A stretch of 64,000 nt of DNA, taken from contig NZ_FNWJ01000001.1 of NCBI RefSeq assembly GCF_900108055.1, positions 186,001 to 250,000 on the forward strand, written 5' to 3'. A program made the translations under genes and the position numbers. Origin of the DNA: Thermoleophilum album. GTDB lineage: Bacteria; Actinomycetota; Thermoleophilia; Solirubrobacterales; Thermoleophilaceae. This document shows, piece by piece, positions 18,417-27,568 of this stretch (its first letter is position 1; each line of letters opens with the position of its first letter). The notes under the pieces were generated by a model. The model did no database searches. It was not told the DNA's origin and saw nothing but the letters and a program-made list of their open reading frames with translations.

Positions 18417-19325
18417 CTACTCGAAACGCCGGGCGGAGCGGCGGATTCCGAGACCACCACCGAGCAGACCTGCGCCGACCAGCGCCAGCACTCCTGCCGC
18501 TGCTCCTGTTGCCGGCAACGATGGCCCGCTTCTCGCTTGCGGCTGCGACGGTCCAGCGGAGCCGCCCACCGCGCCACGAGGCGCCTGGCCCCCACTTGCG
18601 GCGCCACCGCCAGCGCGCCCGCGGCCGGTCGCACCCGAGCCGCTGCCCTGCGGCGACGCCGCGGCCGCGAGCACCGTCACCGTTCCCCGCATGAACGGAT
18701 GCGGCTCGCAGTGGTAGCGGTAGACGCCCGGGCGAGTGAAGGTGAACGAGGCGCTCCGGCCCTTCTGTAGGAGCGGGATCCGGAAGCCCTGGCCAGCCGC
18801 GTTGTGGACGACCGAGTCGGTGTTTGTCCAGGTCACCGACTCGCCGACGCGGATCGTCACGTTGGCGGGGCTGAAGGCGAAGTTGTGGATCGTGACGCCG
18901 GCGCTCGCGATGCGAGCCCGCGCGGGCTGGGTTGCTGTCGACGAGGAAAGCGCGCGCCGGGCACTCGACGCCGCTGTGCCGCTGGCCGCAGCAGTGGCCG
19001 GAGCCTCAGCAGCGGATGTAGCGCCCGGCTCGGGCTCGGGAGCGACGCTCGTCGCGGTGGTCGCAGAGGACGCAGCGGCGGTGGGTGCGGGGACCGCAGC
19101 GGCGGTGGTCTGGGCGTCGCCTAAGCCCTGACCCTGACCTTCCTGCGGCTCCAGGGACGCGCCGCTCGCGACGGCCACCGGTAGCGCTGCGGCGACCAGC
19201 AGCAGGGCGGCCGCGCCGCCCGCAAGCCGACAGCGCGAGCGCGCCCATCGGCGCGCCCCAGGCGCGCATCGGTGATTGCCGTGGTCGCCTCGCGCGGCGA
19301 CTTCGCTCGTCCCCTCGTCGATCAC
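18417..19325 (-). CDS. Cell-wall cupredoxin with LPxTG-like anchor
   Basis: 302 residues from GTG 19325, which has a strong AGGAGG six bases upstream. An N-terminal hydrophobic signal (~33-55) is followed by an Ala/Thr/Pro-rich linker. A cupredoxin domain (~125-210) begins VTIHNFAFSPANVTI, with type-1 copper ligands in SVVHNAAG and YHCEPHPFMRG (H, C, H, M). A Gly/Ser-rich spacer leads to LPATG, a hydrophobic stretch and terminal RRSARRFE. This is a classic sortase sorting signal. A surface blue-copper electron carrier is inferred; no sortase gene is in the window. Confidence 0.85.
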   Translation of the reverse strand: MIDEGTSEVAARGDHGNHRCAPGARRWARSRCRLAGGAAALLLVAAALPVAVASGASLEPQEGQGQGLGDAQTTAAAVPAPTAAASSATTATSVAPEPEPGATSAAEAPATAAASGTAASSARRALSSSTATQPARARIASAGVTIHNFAFSPANVTIRVGESVTWTNTDSVVHNAAGQGFRIPLLQKGRSASFTFTRPGVYRYHCEPHPFMRGTVTVLAAAASPQGSGSGATGRGRAGGGAASGGQAPRGAVGGSAGPSQPQARSGPSLPATGAAAGVLALVGAGLLGGGLGIRRSARRFE

Positions 19326-19430
19326 GCGAACCTCCTCTGGGGTGGGGCGATCGGGGCCAGGATGCGTCGTTGTTTAACGCCCCCGAAAGGGAAATGCAAT
19401 CGCTCTCTCCGAGCGCTCCACTCGTGCAGC

Positions 19431-21089
19431 TCAGAAGACCGGGGTCTCTACGTAGCGCCCGAACACTCGCTGCAGCGACTCGACGATCTCGCCCTCGGTG
19501 CAGTGCGCCCGCGCGCAGTCGAGGAGCGGCCACATCAGGTTGCGGTCCTCTTCGCGTGCAGCTTCACGCAAGCGCTCCAGTGCCCGCTGCGCGCGCTCCT
19601 CGTCACGCTCCGCGCGCACACGACGCACGCGCTCGATCTGTTTGCGCTCCACCTCTGGCGGGATGCGGAGGATTTCGACCTCCTCCTCTGCGCCGTCCTC
19701 GAGCCGATAGCGGTTGACGCCGACGATCACTCGCTCGCCGCGCTCGACTTCTTGCTGGTAGCGGAACGATGCCTCCGCGATCTCGCGCTGCGGAAAGTTC
19801 TGCTTGATCGCCTCGACCATTCCGCCGAGTTCGTCGATTCGGCGGAAGTAGTTGTAGGCCGCGCTCTCCATCTTGCTGGTGAGTGCCTCCACGAAGTAGG
19901 AGCCACCGAGCGGGTCGATCGTGTTCGTAACTCCGGTCTCGTGAGCGATGATCTGCTGCGTTCGCAGGGCCACGCGCGCTGCCTCCTCGGTGGGAAGCGC
20001 GAGCGCTTCGTCGTAGGAGTTGGTGTGCAGCGACTGCGTGCCCCCGAGCACTGCGGCCAGCGCCTCGATCGCCGTGCGGACGATGTTGTTGAGGGGTTGC
20101 TGAGCGGTCAGCGAGCAGCCGGCGGTCTGCGTGTGGAAGCGCATCAGGAGCGAGCGCTCGTCCTTTGCGCCGTAGGTGTCACGCAGTTCGCGGGCCCAGA
20201 TCCGCCGGGCCGCCCGGAACTTGGCGATCTCTTCGAAGAAGTCGATGTGCGAGTTGAAGAAGAAGGAGAAGCTCGGTGCGAAGGCATCGATGTCGAGCCC
20301 GCGCTCGAGCGCGTGCTCCACATAGGTGAAACCGTCCTTGAGCGTGAACGCAAGCTCTTGCTGGGCGGTGGCACCGGCCTCCCGGATGTGGTAGCCGGAC
20401 ACCGAAATCGGGTGCCAGAGCGGCATCTCGCGCGCGCAGAACTCGATCATGTCGGTGACCAGGCGCATCGCCGGGTCGATCGGGAAACACCACTCCTTCT
20501 GCGCGATGTACTCCTTGAGGATGTCGGTTTGGATCGTGCCCCGCAGCTTGTCGGCCGGCACACCTTGACGTTCGGCTGCGACGACGAAGAACGCCAGCAT
20601 CACCGCGGCCGGCGCATTGATGGTCATCGAGACGGAAACTCGATCAAGCGGAATGCCACGGAACAAGCGCTCCATGTCGACGACCGAGTCGATCGCGACG
20701 CCTTCGCGGCCGACCTCTCCCTCCGCCCGCGGGTGGTCGGAGTCATGCCCCATCAGGCTCGGCATGTCGAAGGCGGTCGAGAGCCCGGTCTGCCCGTGCT
20801 CAAGCAGGTACAGGAAGCGCGCGTTGGTTTCCTCGGCGGTCCCGAAGCCCGCGAACTGGCGCATCGTCCAAAGACGCCCGCGGTACATCGAGGGGTAGAC
20901 CCCGCGCGTGTAGGGAAATTCGCCGGGGTACCCGATTTCCTCGAAAGGCGGCAGATCCTCGGGACCGTAAAGCGGCTCGATGGGCTCGCCCGAAATGGTT
21001 GTGAAGAGCGCATCCCGCTCCGGCGCGCGGGCATAGCGCTCTCGCAACCAGCGTTGTTTACCGCTTGACTCCGGCCCCTCCGTCCTCAT
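19431..21089 (-). CDS. Acyl-CoA mutase large subunit (methylmalonyl- or isobutyryl-CoA type)
   Basis: About 552 residues from ATG 21089; the frame upstream is spacer. It is the TIM-barrel subunit of a B12-dependent CoA-carbonyl mutase: [62 protein letters not shown] and SISV-type [14 protein letters not shown] are family blocks. Length and the missing C-terminal B12 domain match archaeal-type split enzymes. Two pocket positions differ from true methylmalonyl-CoA mutase: Phe where MCM has Tyr89 (RQF), and Gln where MCM has Arg207 (AQKEW). Both are the isobutyryl-CoA mutase residues, so the substrate should be tested. Confidence 0.9.
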   Translation of the reverse strand: MRTEGPESSGKQRWLRERYARAPERDALFTTISGEPIEPLYGPEDLPPFEEIGYPGEFPYTRGVYPSMYRGRLWTMRQFAGFGTAEETNARFLYLLEHGQTGLSTAFDMPSLMGHDSDHPRAEGEVGREGVAIDSVVDMERLFRGIPLDRVSVSMTINAPAAVMLAFFVVAAERQGVPADKLRGTIQTDILKEYIAQKEWCFPIDPAMRLVTDMIEFCAREMPLWHPISVSGYHIREAGATAQQELAFTLKDGFTYVEHALERGLDIDAFAPSFSFFFNSHIDFFEEIAKFRAARRIWARELRDTYGAKDERSLLMRFHTQTAGCSLTAQQPLNNIVRTAIEALAAVLGGTQSLHTNSYDEALALPTEEAARVALRTQQIIAHETGVTNTIDPLGGSYFVEALTSKMESAAYNYFRRIDELGGMVEAIKQNFPQREIAEASFRYQQEVERGERVIVGVNRYRLEDGAEEEVEILRIPPEVERKQIERVRRVRAERDEERAQRALERLREAAREEDRNLMWPLLDCARAHCTEGEIVESLQRVFGRYVETPVF

Positions 21090-21223
21090 GGTGATGGAAG
21101 GGTAAGGCACGACCGCGGGGCTCGCCGATTCGACTGACCCTGCGTCCGACGATGCGCCCCTCCTCTCAAGATCCGCGCGCTCTTCGCCGACTCGCTCAGC
21201 AAGGAACCCGCCGCGGAGGAGTG

Positions 21224-22360
21224 ATGCCCGCAAGCCAGCGCGAGCGCGACAACTTGGCGACCCCCAAGACCACGGACCCGCCCTCGCACCCCGTGGCTAC
21301 GCCAGGCGCAGGAATCGGCGAAGAGCTACGGCGCGAGCGCCTTTTCGACATCGAGGGGCGGATCGCGCGCCATCGGCGGCGGACGTTCGCAGTGCTGGCG
21401 GTGGCGCTGTTGCTCTCGACGCCGGAACTCGGCGCCTGGTGGCTGGTGCCCTTCTGCGCGACGGTGATCGCCTTTCCGCTCTGCGAACGCGCGATGAGGC
21501 GCTCGCGCAAGCCGTACGCGTGGGCGGCGATCGGTTGGGCGGTGAGTCCCTTGGCGATCTCGGTGGCAGTTGCCCTCACAGGTGCCGCCGAGAGTCCCGG
21601 GACACCGTGGCTGGCGCTGCCCGCGATCAGCCTCGCCGCACGTTTCGAGCGCCGTGGCGTGATCCTCGGGACCGCCTACATCTACTTGCTGCTGCTGGCC
21701 TCGACGTTCGCGATCGACCCGCAGGCGGTGATCGACCGTCCCTCGCGGGTGATCTTCCCGGCCGCGCTTGTACTGGGCGCGGTGATGCTCTCAACGGCGA
21801 CCGTCGAGTCCGACCGTAAGCACCGTCGCGAGGCGCTGTTCGATCCGCTTACCGGACTGCTCAACCGCAATGCGCTGCGGCTGCGCCTCGACCAGCTAGC
21901 GAACGATGCGCGCACGCCCGGCGGGGGCCGCGCACTGGCCTTCGCGATCGGAGATATCGACCACTTCAAGCGCGTGAACGACGAGTTCGGTCACGTGGTG
22001 GGCGATGAACTCCTTCGGACCGTCGCCACCACCATGCGCTCGGTGCTGCGCGGCGGCGACGAGCTCTTCCGCATCGGCGGCGAGGAGTTCGTTGTGCTTC
22101 TCCCGCTCGCCGATCGCGAGCGTGCGGTGGCGGTCTGTGAGCGACTCCGGGAGGCGGTCTCGCAAGCGCGCTCGCCGTCGGGGATCGGAGTGACGATCAG
22201 CTTCGGGGTAACGGTCGTGCGCGGAACGCCACCGCCTTTGGAAGCGCTGGTCGCGGCTGCCGACGAAGCGCTCTATCGGGCCAAGCGTGAGGGTCGCAAC
22301 CGGGTCGAGGTCGCTGGCTCGCGCGAACGCGCGCAGGTCGCCGGCGAATCCTCCAACTAG
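21224..22360 (+). CDS. Membrane-anchored GGDEF diguanylate cyclase
   Basis: 378 residues from ATG 21224, preceded by GGAGGA; the longer frame has no better start. Five or six hydrophobic segments lie between ~60 and 205. The GGDEF domain (~212-370) has [27 protein letters not shown], an RGGD I-site and the active GGEEF. It is expected to synthesise c-di-GMP. Its TAG stop lies in a CTAG palindrome shared with the convergent glycoside hydrolase stop. Confidence 0.9.
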   Translation: MPASQRERDNLATPKTTDPPSHPVATPGAGIGEELRRERLFDIEGRIARHRRRTFAVLAVALLLSTPELGAWWLVPFCATVIAFPLCERAMRRSRKPYAWAAIGWAVSPLAISVAVALTGAAESPGTPWLALPAISLAARFERRGVILGTAYIYLLLLASTFAIDPQAVIDRPSRVIFPAALVLGAVMLSTATVESDRKHRREALFDPLTGLLNRNALRLRLDQLANDARTPGGGRALAFAIGDIDHFKRVNDEFGHVVGDELLRTVATTMRSVLRGGDELFRIGGEEFVVLLPLADRERAVAVCERLREAVSQARSPSGIGVTISFGVTVVRGTPPPLEALVAAADEALYRAKREGRNRVEVAGSRERAQVAGESSN

Positions 22361-23748
22361 GCAGCAGCTTCCTGCTCGGCCGCAGTGGTGAGCTGGCCAC
22401 CGCAGAGCCCGCGAGGTCCCAGCTCGCGTAGACACAGTGCGGCCGTCCAAGCAAAGTCGTGCGCTCCGAGCCCGCGACCCGAACCGGGGGCGTAGTACTC
22501 TCGTACACCGCCCGCACGCACGCACTCGACTACTCGCCGAATGAGCAGCGCAGACGAGCGCCGGCGGCCGTGAGTGGCGAGCCCCAGCGCGCACAGCCAG
22601 CCGACGTTCACCCAAACCGGGCCTCGCCAATAGCAGCGCGGCCTGAGCCGCCGATCACCGCGATCGAGCGAGCGCACGCCAAAGGGGCTTGCCAGCGGGC
22701 CTTGCAAAACCACCTGCTCCAAGGCGTCGAGACTGGCCGCGGACAAACTCGGGGCAACCACCGCCAGCGCGCTCCCGCAGGAGAGAGCGTCGCTTTCCGA
22801 GTCGTCGGCCAGGTCGATTGCGCGGGCGAGACCATCGCCTCCGGTGCGGGCGGCGAGCGCTGCGGCAACACGCTCCGCGCGGGCTGCTTCGACCTCCGCG
22901 AGTCTCCGCTCGCCGAGCGCGTCGGCGAGTCGCGAGAGGTCCGCGCAAGCGCGCGCGAGGATCGCGCTGAAGCCGGGGTCGAGAACGCGGAAAGGTCCTC
23001 GCGCCGCGAGCTCGCGCTGACGCCACCCGCTCCGTGTGCCGCGGCGCACGAGCGTCAGAAAGCGCCGATAGTGGTCATCGCTCGGCCGTTCAGCGGCATC
23101 AACGTGGTCGCGATCGGGTCGCGGCACGACCGTCACTTCCGGGCGCACGCGGTCGAGCGGGGCGTCCCACTCGGGTGCGTTGTCTCGACCCGACTCCCAA
23201 GGGTGGATCAGGACCGGCTCGCCCAGGCCCAGCGGATCGCGCTCGTCGAGCAGGAAGCGGTGCCAGCGTGCGAGCGCTGGCAGGAGGGCGCGTGCTCGCG
23301 GTTCGTCGCCGGTCGCCTCGAACAACAGCCAGGTTGCCGTCGCCGCTACCGGGGGCTGAGTGATCGCCGAACAAAAGCGACCGTCGCCGCCGCGACGCCA
23401 GCCCCACCAGGCAGGCGAGGGGGAGTAGCGGCGGCCGACTAACGCCGGCACCAATCGCCGCACCACGGGCACGTCGTGGAGGTGTGCAACGAGCTCGGCG
23501 ATCGGTGCCGGTGTCGCGTAAATCAAGTGCGGCACAAGACCGTTCGGCTGCTGCGCGGCGAGCAGACTCTCCAACTCGCGCCAGGCGCGCTCGGGGGAGA
23601 TCTCAAGCCAGCCGAGCGCGACGAACGCGGAGTCCCAGTTCCATTGGTGGGGGTAGGTGAGCGGGGCGGGCACCGTGTAACTGCCGCGGTCGTCGCGTTC
23701 GAGCGTTGCGCGACAGACGGCCGCCAAGCGTCCGTCGAGTACGTCCAT
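22357..23748 (-). CDS. MGH1/GH63-like glycoside hydrolase (mannosyl- or glucosylglycerate hydrolase type)
   Basis: About 463 residues from ATG 23748; an earlier start up to the HAD gene at 23801 cannot be excluded. It is an (alpha/alpha)6-barrel enzyme of the MGH1 type. YPHQWNWDSAFVALGW, HPWESGRDNAPEWD, CYWRGPVWVNVGW and EYYAPGSGRGLGAHDFAWTAA match the blocks of Thermus/Rubrobacter mannosylglycerate hydrolase and mycobacterial glucosylglycerate hydrolase. No signal peptide is seen, so it is probably cytoplasmic and acts on a compatible solute or oligosaccharide. The exact substrate is not decidable from sequence alone. Confidence 0.8.
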   Translation of the reverse strand: MDVLDGRLAAVCRATLERDDRGSYTVPAPLTYPHQWNWDSAFVALGWLEISPERAWRELESLLAAQQPNGLVPHLIYATPAPIAELVAHLHDVPVVRRLVPALVGRRYSPSPAWWGWRRGGDGRFCSAITQPPVAATATWLLFEATGDEPRARALLPALARWHRFLLDERDPLGLGEPVLIHPWESGRDNAPEWDAPLDRVRPEVTVVPRPDRDHVDAAERPSDDHYRRFLTLVRRGTRSGWRQRELAARGPFRVLDPGFSAILARACADLSRLADALGERRLAEVEAARAERVAAALAARTGGDGLARAIDLADDSESDALSCGSALAVVAPSLSAASLDALEQVVLQGPLASPFGVRSLDRGDRRLRPRCYWRGPVWVNVGWLCALGLATHGRRRSSALLIRRVVECVRAGGVREYYAPGSGRGLGAHDFAWTAALCLRELGPRGLCGGQLTTAAEQEAAA

Positions 23749-23800
23749 CCGGTGGCGCCGAGCAGCGTGCTCGGACGCCGTCGGAGCGGCGCGGCGCTGG

Positions 23801-24595
23801 TCAGGCACGGACTGCCACGGGGAGCCTCCGGCGCCGCCCCCGACGACGCGTGGCGAACAGTGCAGCGACCGTGCCCACGCCTGCCGCCAAAAGAGCAGCG
23901 GCGGCCAAGCGGAGGCGCAACAGCAGTTTGTCGAAGCGCATGATTCGCCACCCCTCGCTACGCGCGATCCGTTCGAGCTCGCGGTCGGGATTGACGGCCA
24001 CCGGATTGCCGACCACACGCAGCATTGGCAGATCCGATTCGGAGTCGGAGTAGGCGTAGGACGCCGCCAGGTCGATCCCTTCCCTGGCCGCCAGCTCGCG
24101 GATCGCTTGTGCCTTGCCCTCCCGATAGGTGAAGGGACCGGCCGTCCGTCCGGTGTAGACGCCGTTCTCGACCTCTGCACGCATGCCGATCGCGCCGTCG
24201 AAGCCGAGCACGTTGGCGAGCGTATCGGCGAGCTCTTGCGAAGCCGCGGTGACGATGTAGACGCGGCGGCCGGCGTCCTGGTGGCTCCAAGCCTCGGCCA
24301 GCATCTGCGGGTAAAGCCGCGGCAAGATCGCCGCCAAAACGCGCGGTCCCAGGCGCATCAAATCGCGCTGACGCTGCCCGGCGATCGCTTCCAGCACGCG
24401 CCGCTTGACGGCTTCGGTCTGGTCGTCGGTCGATCCCCGCAGCCGGAAGCGCAGGTTGGCGATCAGGTCGCGCGCGAGTTGGCGCCGCGAGAGCATCCCC
24501 GACTCGAACGCGGCCCGCGCGAAGTGGAACGCGCTGGAGCCCTCGAGCAGGGTTTTGTCGAGGTCGAAGAACGCTGCGGCGCGCTCGCTCGGCAC
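23801..24595 (-). CDS. HAD-IB family phosphatase with C-terminal membrane helix
   Basis: 264 residues. HAD motif I is FFDLDKTLLEG, motif II VYIVTAAS, the lysine region EGKAQAI, and motif IV YSDSESDLPML, as in SerB-like HAD-IB hydrolases. A hydrophobic segment near residues 228-248 followed by a very basic RRRGRRRR end suggests inner-face membrane anchoring. The substrate is unknown; relatives include phosphoserine phosphatases and lipid-linked phosphatases. The start is GTG 24595, ten bases after the thiolase stop, so the two genes are likely co-transcribed. Confidence 0.85.
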   Translation of the reverse strand: MPSERAAAFFDLDKTLLEGSSAFHFARAAFESGMLSRRQLARDLIANLRFRLRGSTDDQTEAVKRRVLEAIAGQRQRDLMRLGPRVLAAILPRLYPQMLAEAWSHQDAGRRVYIVTAASQELADTLANVLGFDGAIGMRAEVENGVYTGRTAGPFTYREGKAQAIRELAAREGIDLAASYAYSDSESDLPMLRVVGNPVAVNPDRELERIARSEGWRIMRFDKLLLRLRLAAAALLAAGVGTVAALFATRRRGRRRRLPVAVRA

Positions 24596-24605
24596 GGGCC
24601 GAACG

Positions 24606-25790
24606 CTAGGCGCCGTCGACCTCGATCACGATCGCGTCGCCCTGCCCGCCGCCGGAGCAGATCGCGGCGACACCGATGCCACCGCCGCGGCGCCGCAGCT
24701 CGAAGGCGAGGGTCATAAGGATGCGCGCGCCGCTCGCGCCGATCGGGTGACCGAGAGCGATCGCGCCGCCGTTGACGTTCACCTTCGACTCGTCGACGCC
24801 GAGCATGCGCATCGAATTGATCGCAACCGAGGCGAACGCCTCGTTGATTTCGAAGAGGTCGACGTCGTCGACCGACAGACCGGCCTTGTCGAGCGCTTTT
24901 TGCGCCGCCTTCGCAGGAGTGCGGGCGAGATAGGGAAAGTCATCGGCTATCGCCGCCTGCGCGACGATCGTCGCGAGCGGCTTGCGGCCGTTGCGCTTAG
25001 CCCATTCGTCCGACGCCAGCACCAGGGCTCCCGCGCCGTCGTTCACGCCGGGTGCATTGCCGGCGGTGTGCGCTCCGTCCTTGTGGAACGCACCGGGCAG
25101 CTTCGCGAGCTTTTCGAGCGACGTGTCGCGCCGCGGGGCCTCGTCGATCTCGACCGTCGTCTCAGCCTTCTTGGTGCGCACCGTGACCGGCACGATCTCC
25201 TCGGGCAACCGTCCCTCGTCGATCGCGCGGATCGCGAGCTCGTGAGAGCGCAGCGCAAACCGGTCCATGTCGGCTCGCGTGATCTCGAGCTCCTCGCCGA
25301 CCTCGTCGGCCTCCTCCCCCATGTGCTTGCCGGTAAACGGGTTGCGAAGGCCGTCGTTGATCATCGCGTCGAGCAGCTTGGCGTCACCCATGCGGTAGCC
25401 AAAGCGCGCCTCCTTCAAGAGGTAAGGCGCGTTCGACATCGACTCCATGCCGCCCGCCACCGCCACGTCGAGCTCGCCGGCGCGCACTGCCTGGTCGACG
25501 ATGCCGACCGAGCGCAGACCGGAAGCACAAACCTTGTTGATCGTCTCCGACGGGACCTCGCGCGGGATGCCCGCCTTGATCTGCGCCTGGCGGGAAGGGA
25601 TTTGGCCCTGACCGGCCTGGAGCACCTGCCCGAAGACGACCTGCTCGACTTGCTCGGGTGCAACCTCGGCGCGCTCGAGCGCGGCCGCGATCGCCCGTCC
25701 ACCGAGCTCCGTCGCATCGAGCGGGGCGAGGCCACCGCCGAGCTTCCCGAACGGCGTACGGGCTGCTCCGAGGATCACGGTCTTGGGCAT
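24606..25790 (-). CDS. Acetyl-CoA acetyltransferase (thiolase)
   Basis: 394 residues, full length. The nucleophilic cysteine is in NKVCASGLRSVG (near residue 88), the catalytic histidine in GGAIALGHPIGASGAR, and the second cysteine in AICSGGGQGDA. It condenses or cleaves acetoacetyl- and 3-ketoacyl-CoA, the last step of beta-oxidation or the first of polymer and ketone routes. Starts at ATG 25790. Confidence 0.96.
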   Translation of the reverse strand: MPKTVILGAARTPFGKLGGGLAPLDATELGGRAIAAALERAEVAPEQVEQVVFGQVLQAGQGQIPSRQAQIKAGIPREVPSETINKVCASGLRSVGIVDQAVRAGELDVAVAGGMESMSNAPYLLKEARFGYRMGDAKLLDAMINDGLRNPFTGKHMGEEADEVGEELEITRADMDRFALRSHELAIRAIDEGRLPEEIVPVTVRTKKAETTVEIDEAPRRDTSLEKLAKLPGAFHKDGAHTAGNAPGVNDGAGALVLASDEWAKRNGRKPLATIVAQAAIADDFPYLARTPAKAAQKALDKAGLSVDDVDLFEINEAFASVAINSMRMLGVDESKVNVNGGAIALGHPIGASGARILMTLAFELRRRGGGIGVAAICSGGGQGDAIVIEVDGA

Positions 25791-25908
25791 CGGTCGCCTC
25801 CCCTCCTTCGACTCGTTGGCGCTAGGGAACTTAAGGAGCGAGAGCGAAAACGATAAACCCCGCGCGCCCGCTCGCGCTCACCCTCGGCAGCCGTAGACTG
25901 CGGCGCCG

Positions 25909-27420
25909 GTGGAAACGGTCGACGCGATCGAAGTACAGGTACGGGAGGGCGAGCTTGCAGAGGCATCGGCGGATGCTCGCGTCGTATTCCTGTTCGACGA
26001 CGAGTCTCCGGCCGATCCGGTAGCCAGACGTCTGCTCGAGCTCGGCGAGGCGAAGAAGCGCTTCAAAGCGGTCGCTCACGGCCACGACGAACGCAACCGC
26101 CGGGTCATCACGGTGGGCCTCGGTGCGCGCGCCGATCTCGATGCCGAGCGACTGCGGGTGGCCGCCGCGCTAGCCGTCGCGCGCGCCTGCGAGCTCGGCG
26201 CCCGGACAGTGGCCTGCGCGGTTCCGCAGCCGCCGGCAGATACCAGCGCAGGTGGCGCAATGAAGGCGAGCTCGGCGCCCCGGTCGCCGCTCGCGGCTGC
26301 GCTCGTCGAGGGCGCCCTACTGCGCCTGTACCGGTTCAATCGCTTCAAGAGCGACTCTGATGAGCGACCGACCGTGCGGCAGCTCGAGCTATACGGCGCA
26401 GCCGACGCGCAAGCGGTCGCGCGAGCGCGGGTGGCAGCGATCGCCACCAACCGCGCCCGCGACCTCCAAAACCTCCCCGGCAACGTCGCGACCCCGACGC
26501 ATCTTGCCGAACGCGCAGCCGAGATCGCCGACCAGCACTCGTCTCTCGAAGTCGAACTGTTCGACCGCGAGGGCATCGAGCGCCTCGGCATGGGCGCTTT
26601 CGCGGCGGTAGCGCGAGGCTCCGCGAACCAACCGCGACTGATCGTGATGCGCTACACGCCGAACGGCGCGAGCGGTCCCCACCTCGGGTTCGTGGGGAAG
26701 GCCGTCACCTTCGACACCGGCGGCATCTCGATCAAGCCAGCGAGCCGCATGCACGAGATGAAGTACGACATGTCGGGCGGCGCGGCGGTGATCGAGGCGC
26801 TCGACGCGATCGCTGCGCTGGGTTTGCCGGTCCGGGTGACGGCGGTGGTGCCGGCTACCGAGAACATGCCCGACGGGGGTGCGTTCAAACCCGGTGACAT
26901 CGTCACCGCCCTGAACGGGCGAACGATCGAGATCACCAACACCGACGCCGAGGGGCGGCTGCTGCTGGCCGATGCCCTGACCTTCGCGGTGCGCGAAGGA
27001 GCGGAGCGCCTAGTCGACCTAGCGACCTTGACGGGCGCGATCGTGGTGACGCTCGGCTCCACCTACGCGGGGCTTTTCGGCAACGACGAAGCGTGGTGCG
27101 CGGAGGTAGCGGCGGCGTTCGAGGCAGCGGGGGAGCCGGCCTGGCGGCTCCCGCTCCACCCCGACTTCAAGGAGATGATCAGAGGTGAACAGGCCGACCT
27201 CGTCAATGCGAGCCAGGAACGAAAAGCGCTGTCTTGCTACGCCGCGCAGTTTCTGGCCGAGTTCGTCGACGGCCGCCCCTGGGCGCACCTCGACATCGCC
27301 GGGACGGCTTGGGGCCGCGGACGCGAGTACGTGGGCAAGGGGGCGTCCGGTTTCGGCGTGCGGGCGCTGATCGCCCTCGCCGAGCGCTGTGCGCGATCGA
27401 CGGCGCCCGGGCCTGTCTAG
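25909..27420 (+). CDS. pepA: Leucyl aminopeptidase (M17)
   Basis: 503 residues from GTG 25909. A cytosolic hexameric dizinc aminopeptidase that removes N-terminal residues from peptides. Metal and catalytic motifs are intact: GKAVTFDTGGISIKP, MKYDMSGGAAVIEA, and the signature NTDAEGRLLLADAL. The C-terminal HLDIAGTAWG is typical. A small GC-rich hairpin (27426-27445, imperfect) follows the stop and may be its terminator. Confidence 0.95.
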   Translation: METVDAIEVQVREGELAEASADARVVFLFDDESPADPVARRLLELGEAKKRFKAVAHGHDERNRRVITVGLGARADLDAERLRVAAALAVARACELGARTVACAVPQPPADTSAGGAMKASSAPRSPLAAALVEGALLRLYRFNRFKSDSDERPTVRQLELYGAADAQAVARARVAAIATNRARDLQNLPGNVATPTHLAERAAEIADQHSSLEVELFDREGIERLGMGAFAAVARGSANQPRLIVMRYTPNGASGPHLGFVGKAVTFDTGGISIKPASRMHEMKYDMSGGAAVIEALDAIAALGLPVRVTAVVPATENMPDGGAFKPGDIVTALNGRTIEITNTDAEGRLLLADALTFAVREGAERLVDLATLTGAIVVTLGSTYAGLFGNDEAWCAEVAAAFEAAGEPAWRLPLHPDFKEMIRGEQADLVNASQERKALSCYAAQFLAEFVDGRPWAHLDIAGTAWGRGREYVGKGASGFGVRALIALAERCARSTAPGPV

Positions 27421-27568
27421 GGTCTGGGCGACAGCCCTGTCTCGCCAAGCGACGCCGAGCGCCCGGCGGTACCCGGTTGCGCTCCGGCTCGAGGCCCGTC
27501 TAGGGCTGCGTCGTCCGCTTGGGCGCGGCAGCGCACGACCGGTCGCCGGCGATGCGCTGCCGGCAGGC

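Noticed and set aside
19272-21068. 598-codon plus-strand frame opposite the mutase large subunit
   Set aside because: The minus strand encodes an unmistakable mutase. The plus-strand protein is a His/Arg/Asp-rich shadow.
24405-25856. 483-codon plus-strand frame opposite thiolase
   Set aside because: Thiolase motifs are complete on the minus strand; the plus frame has none.
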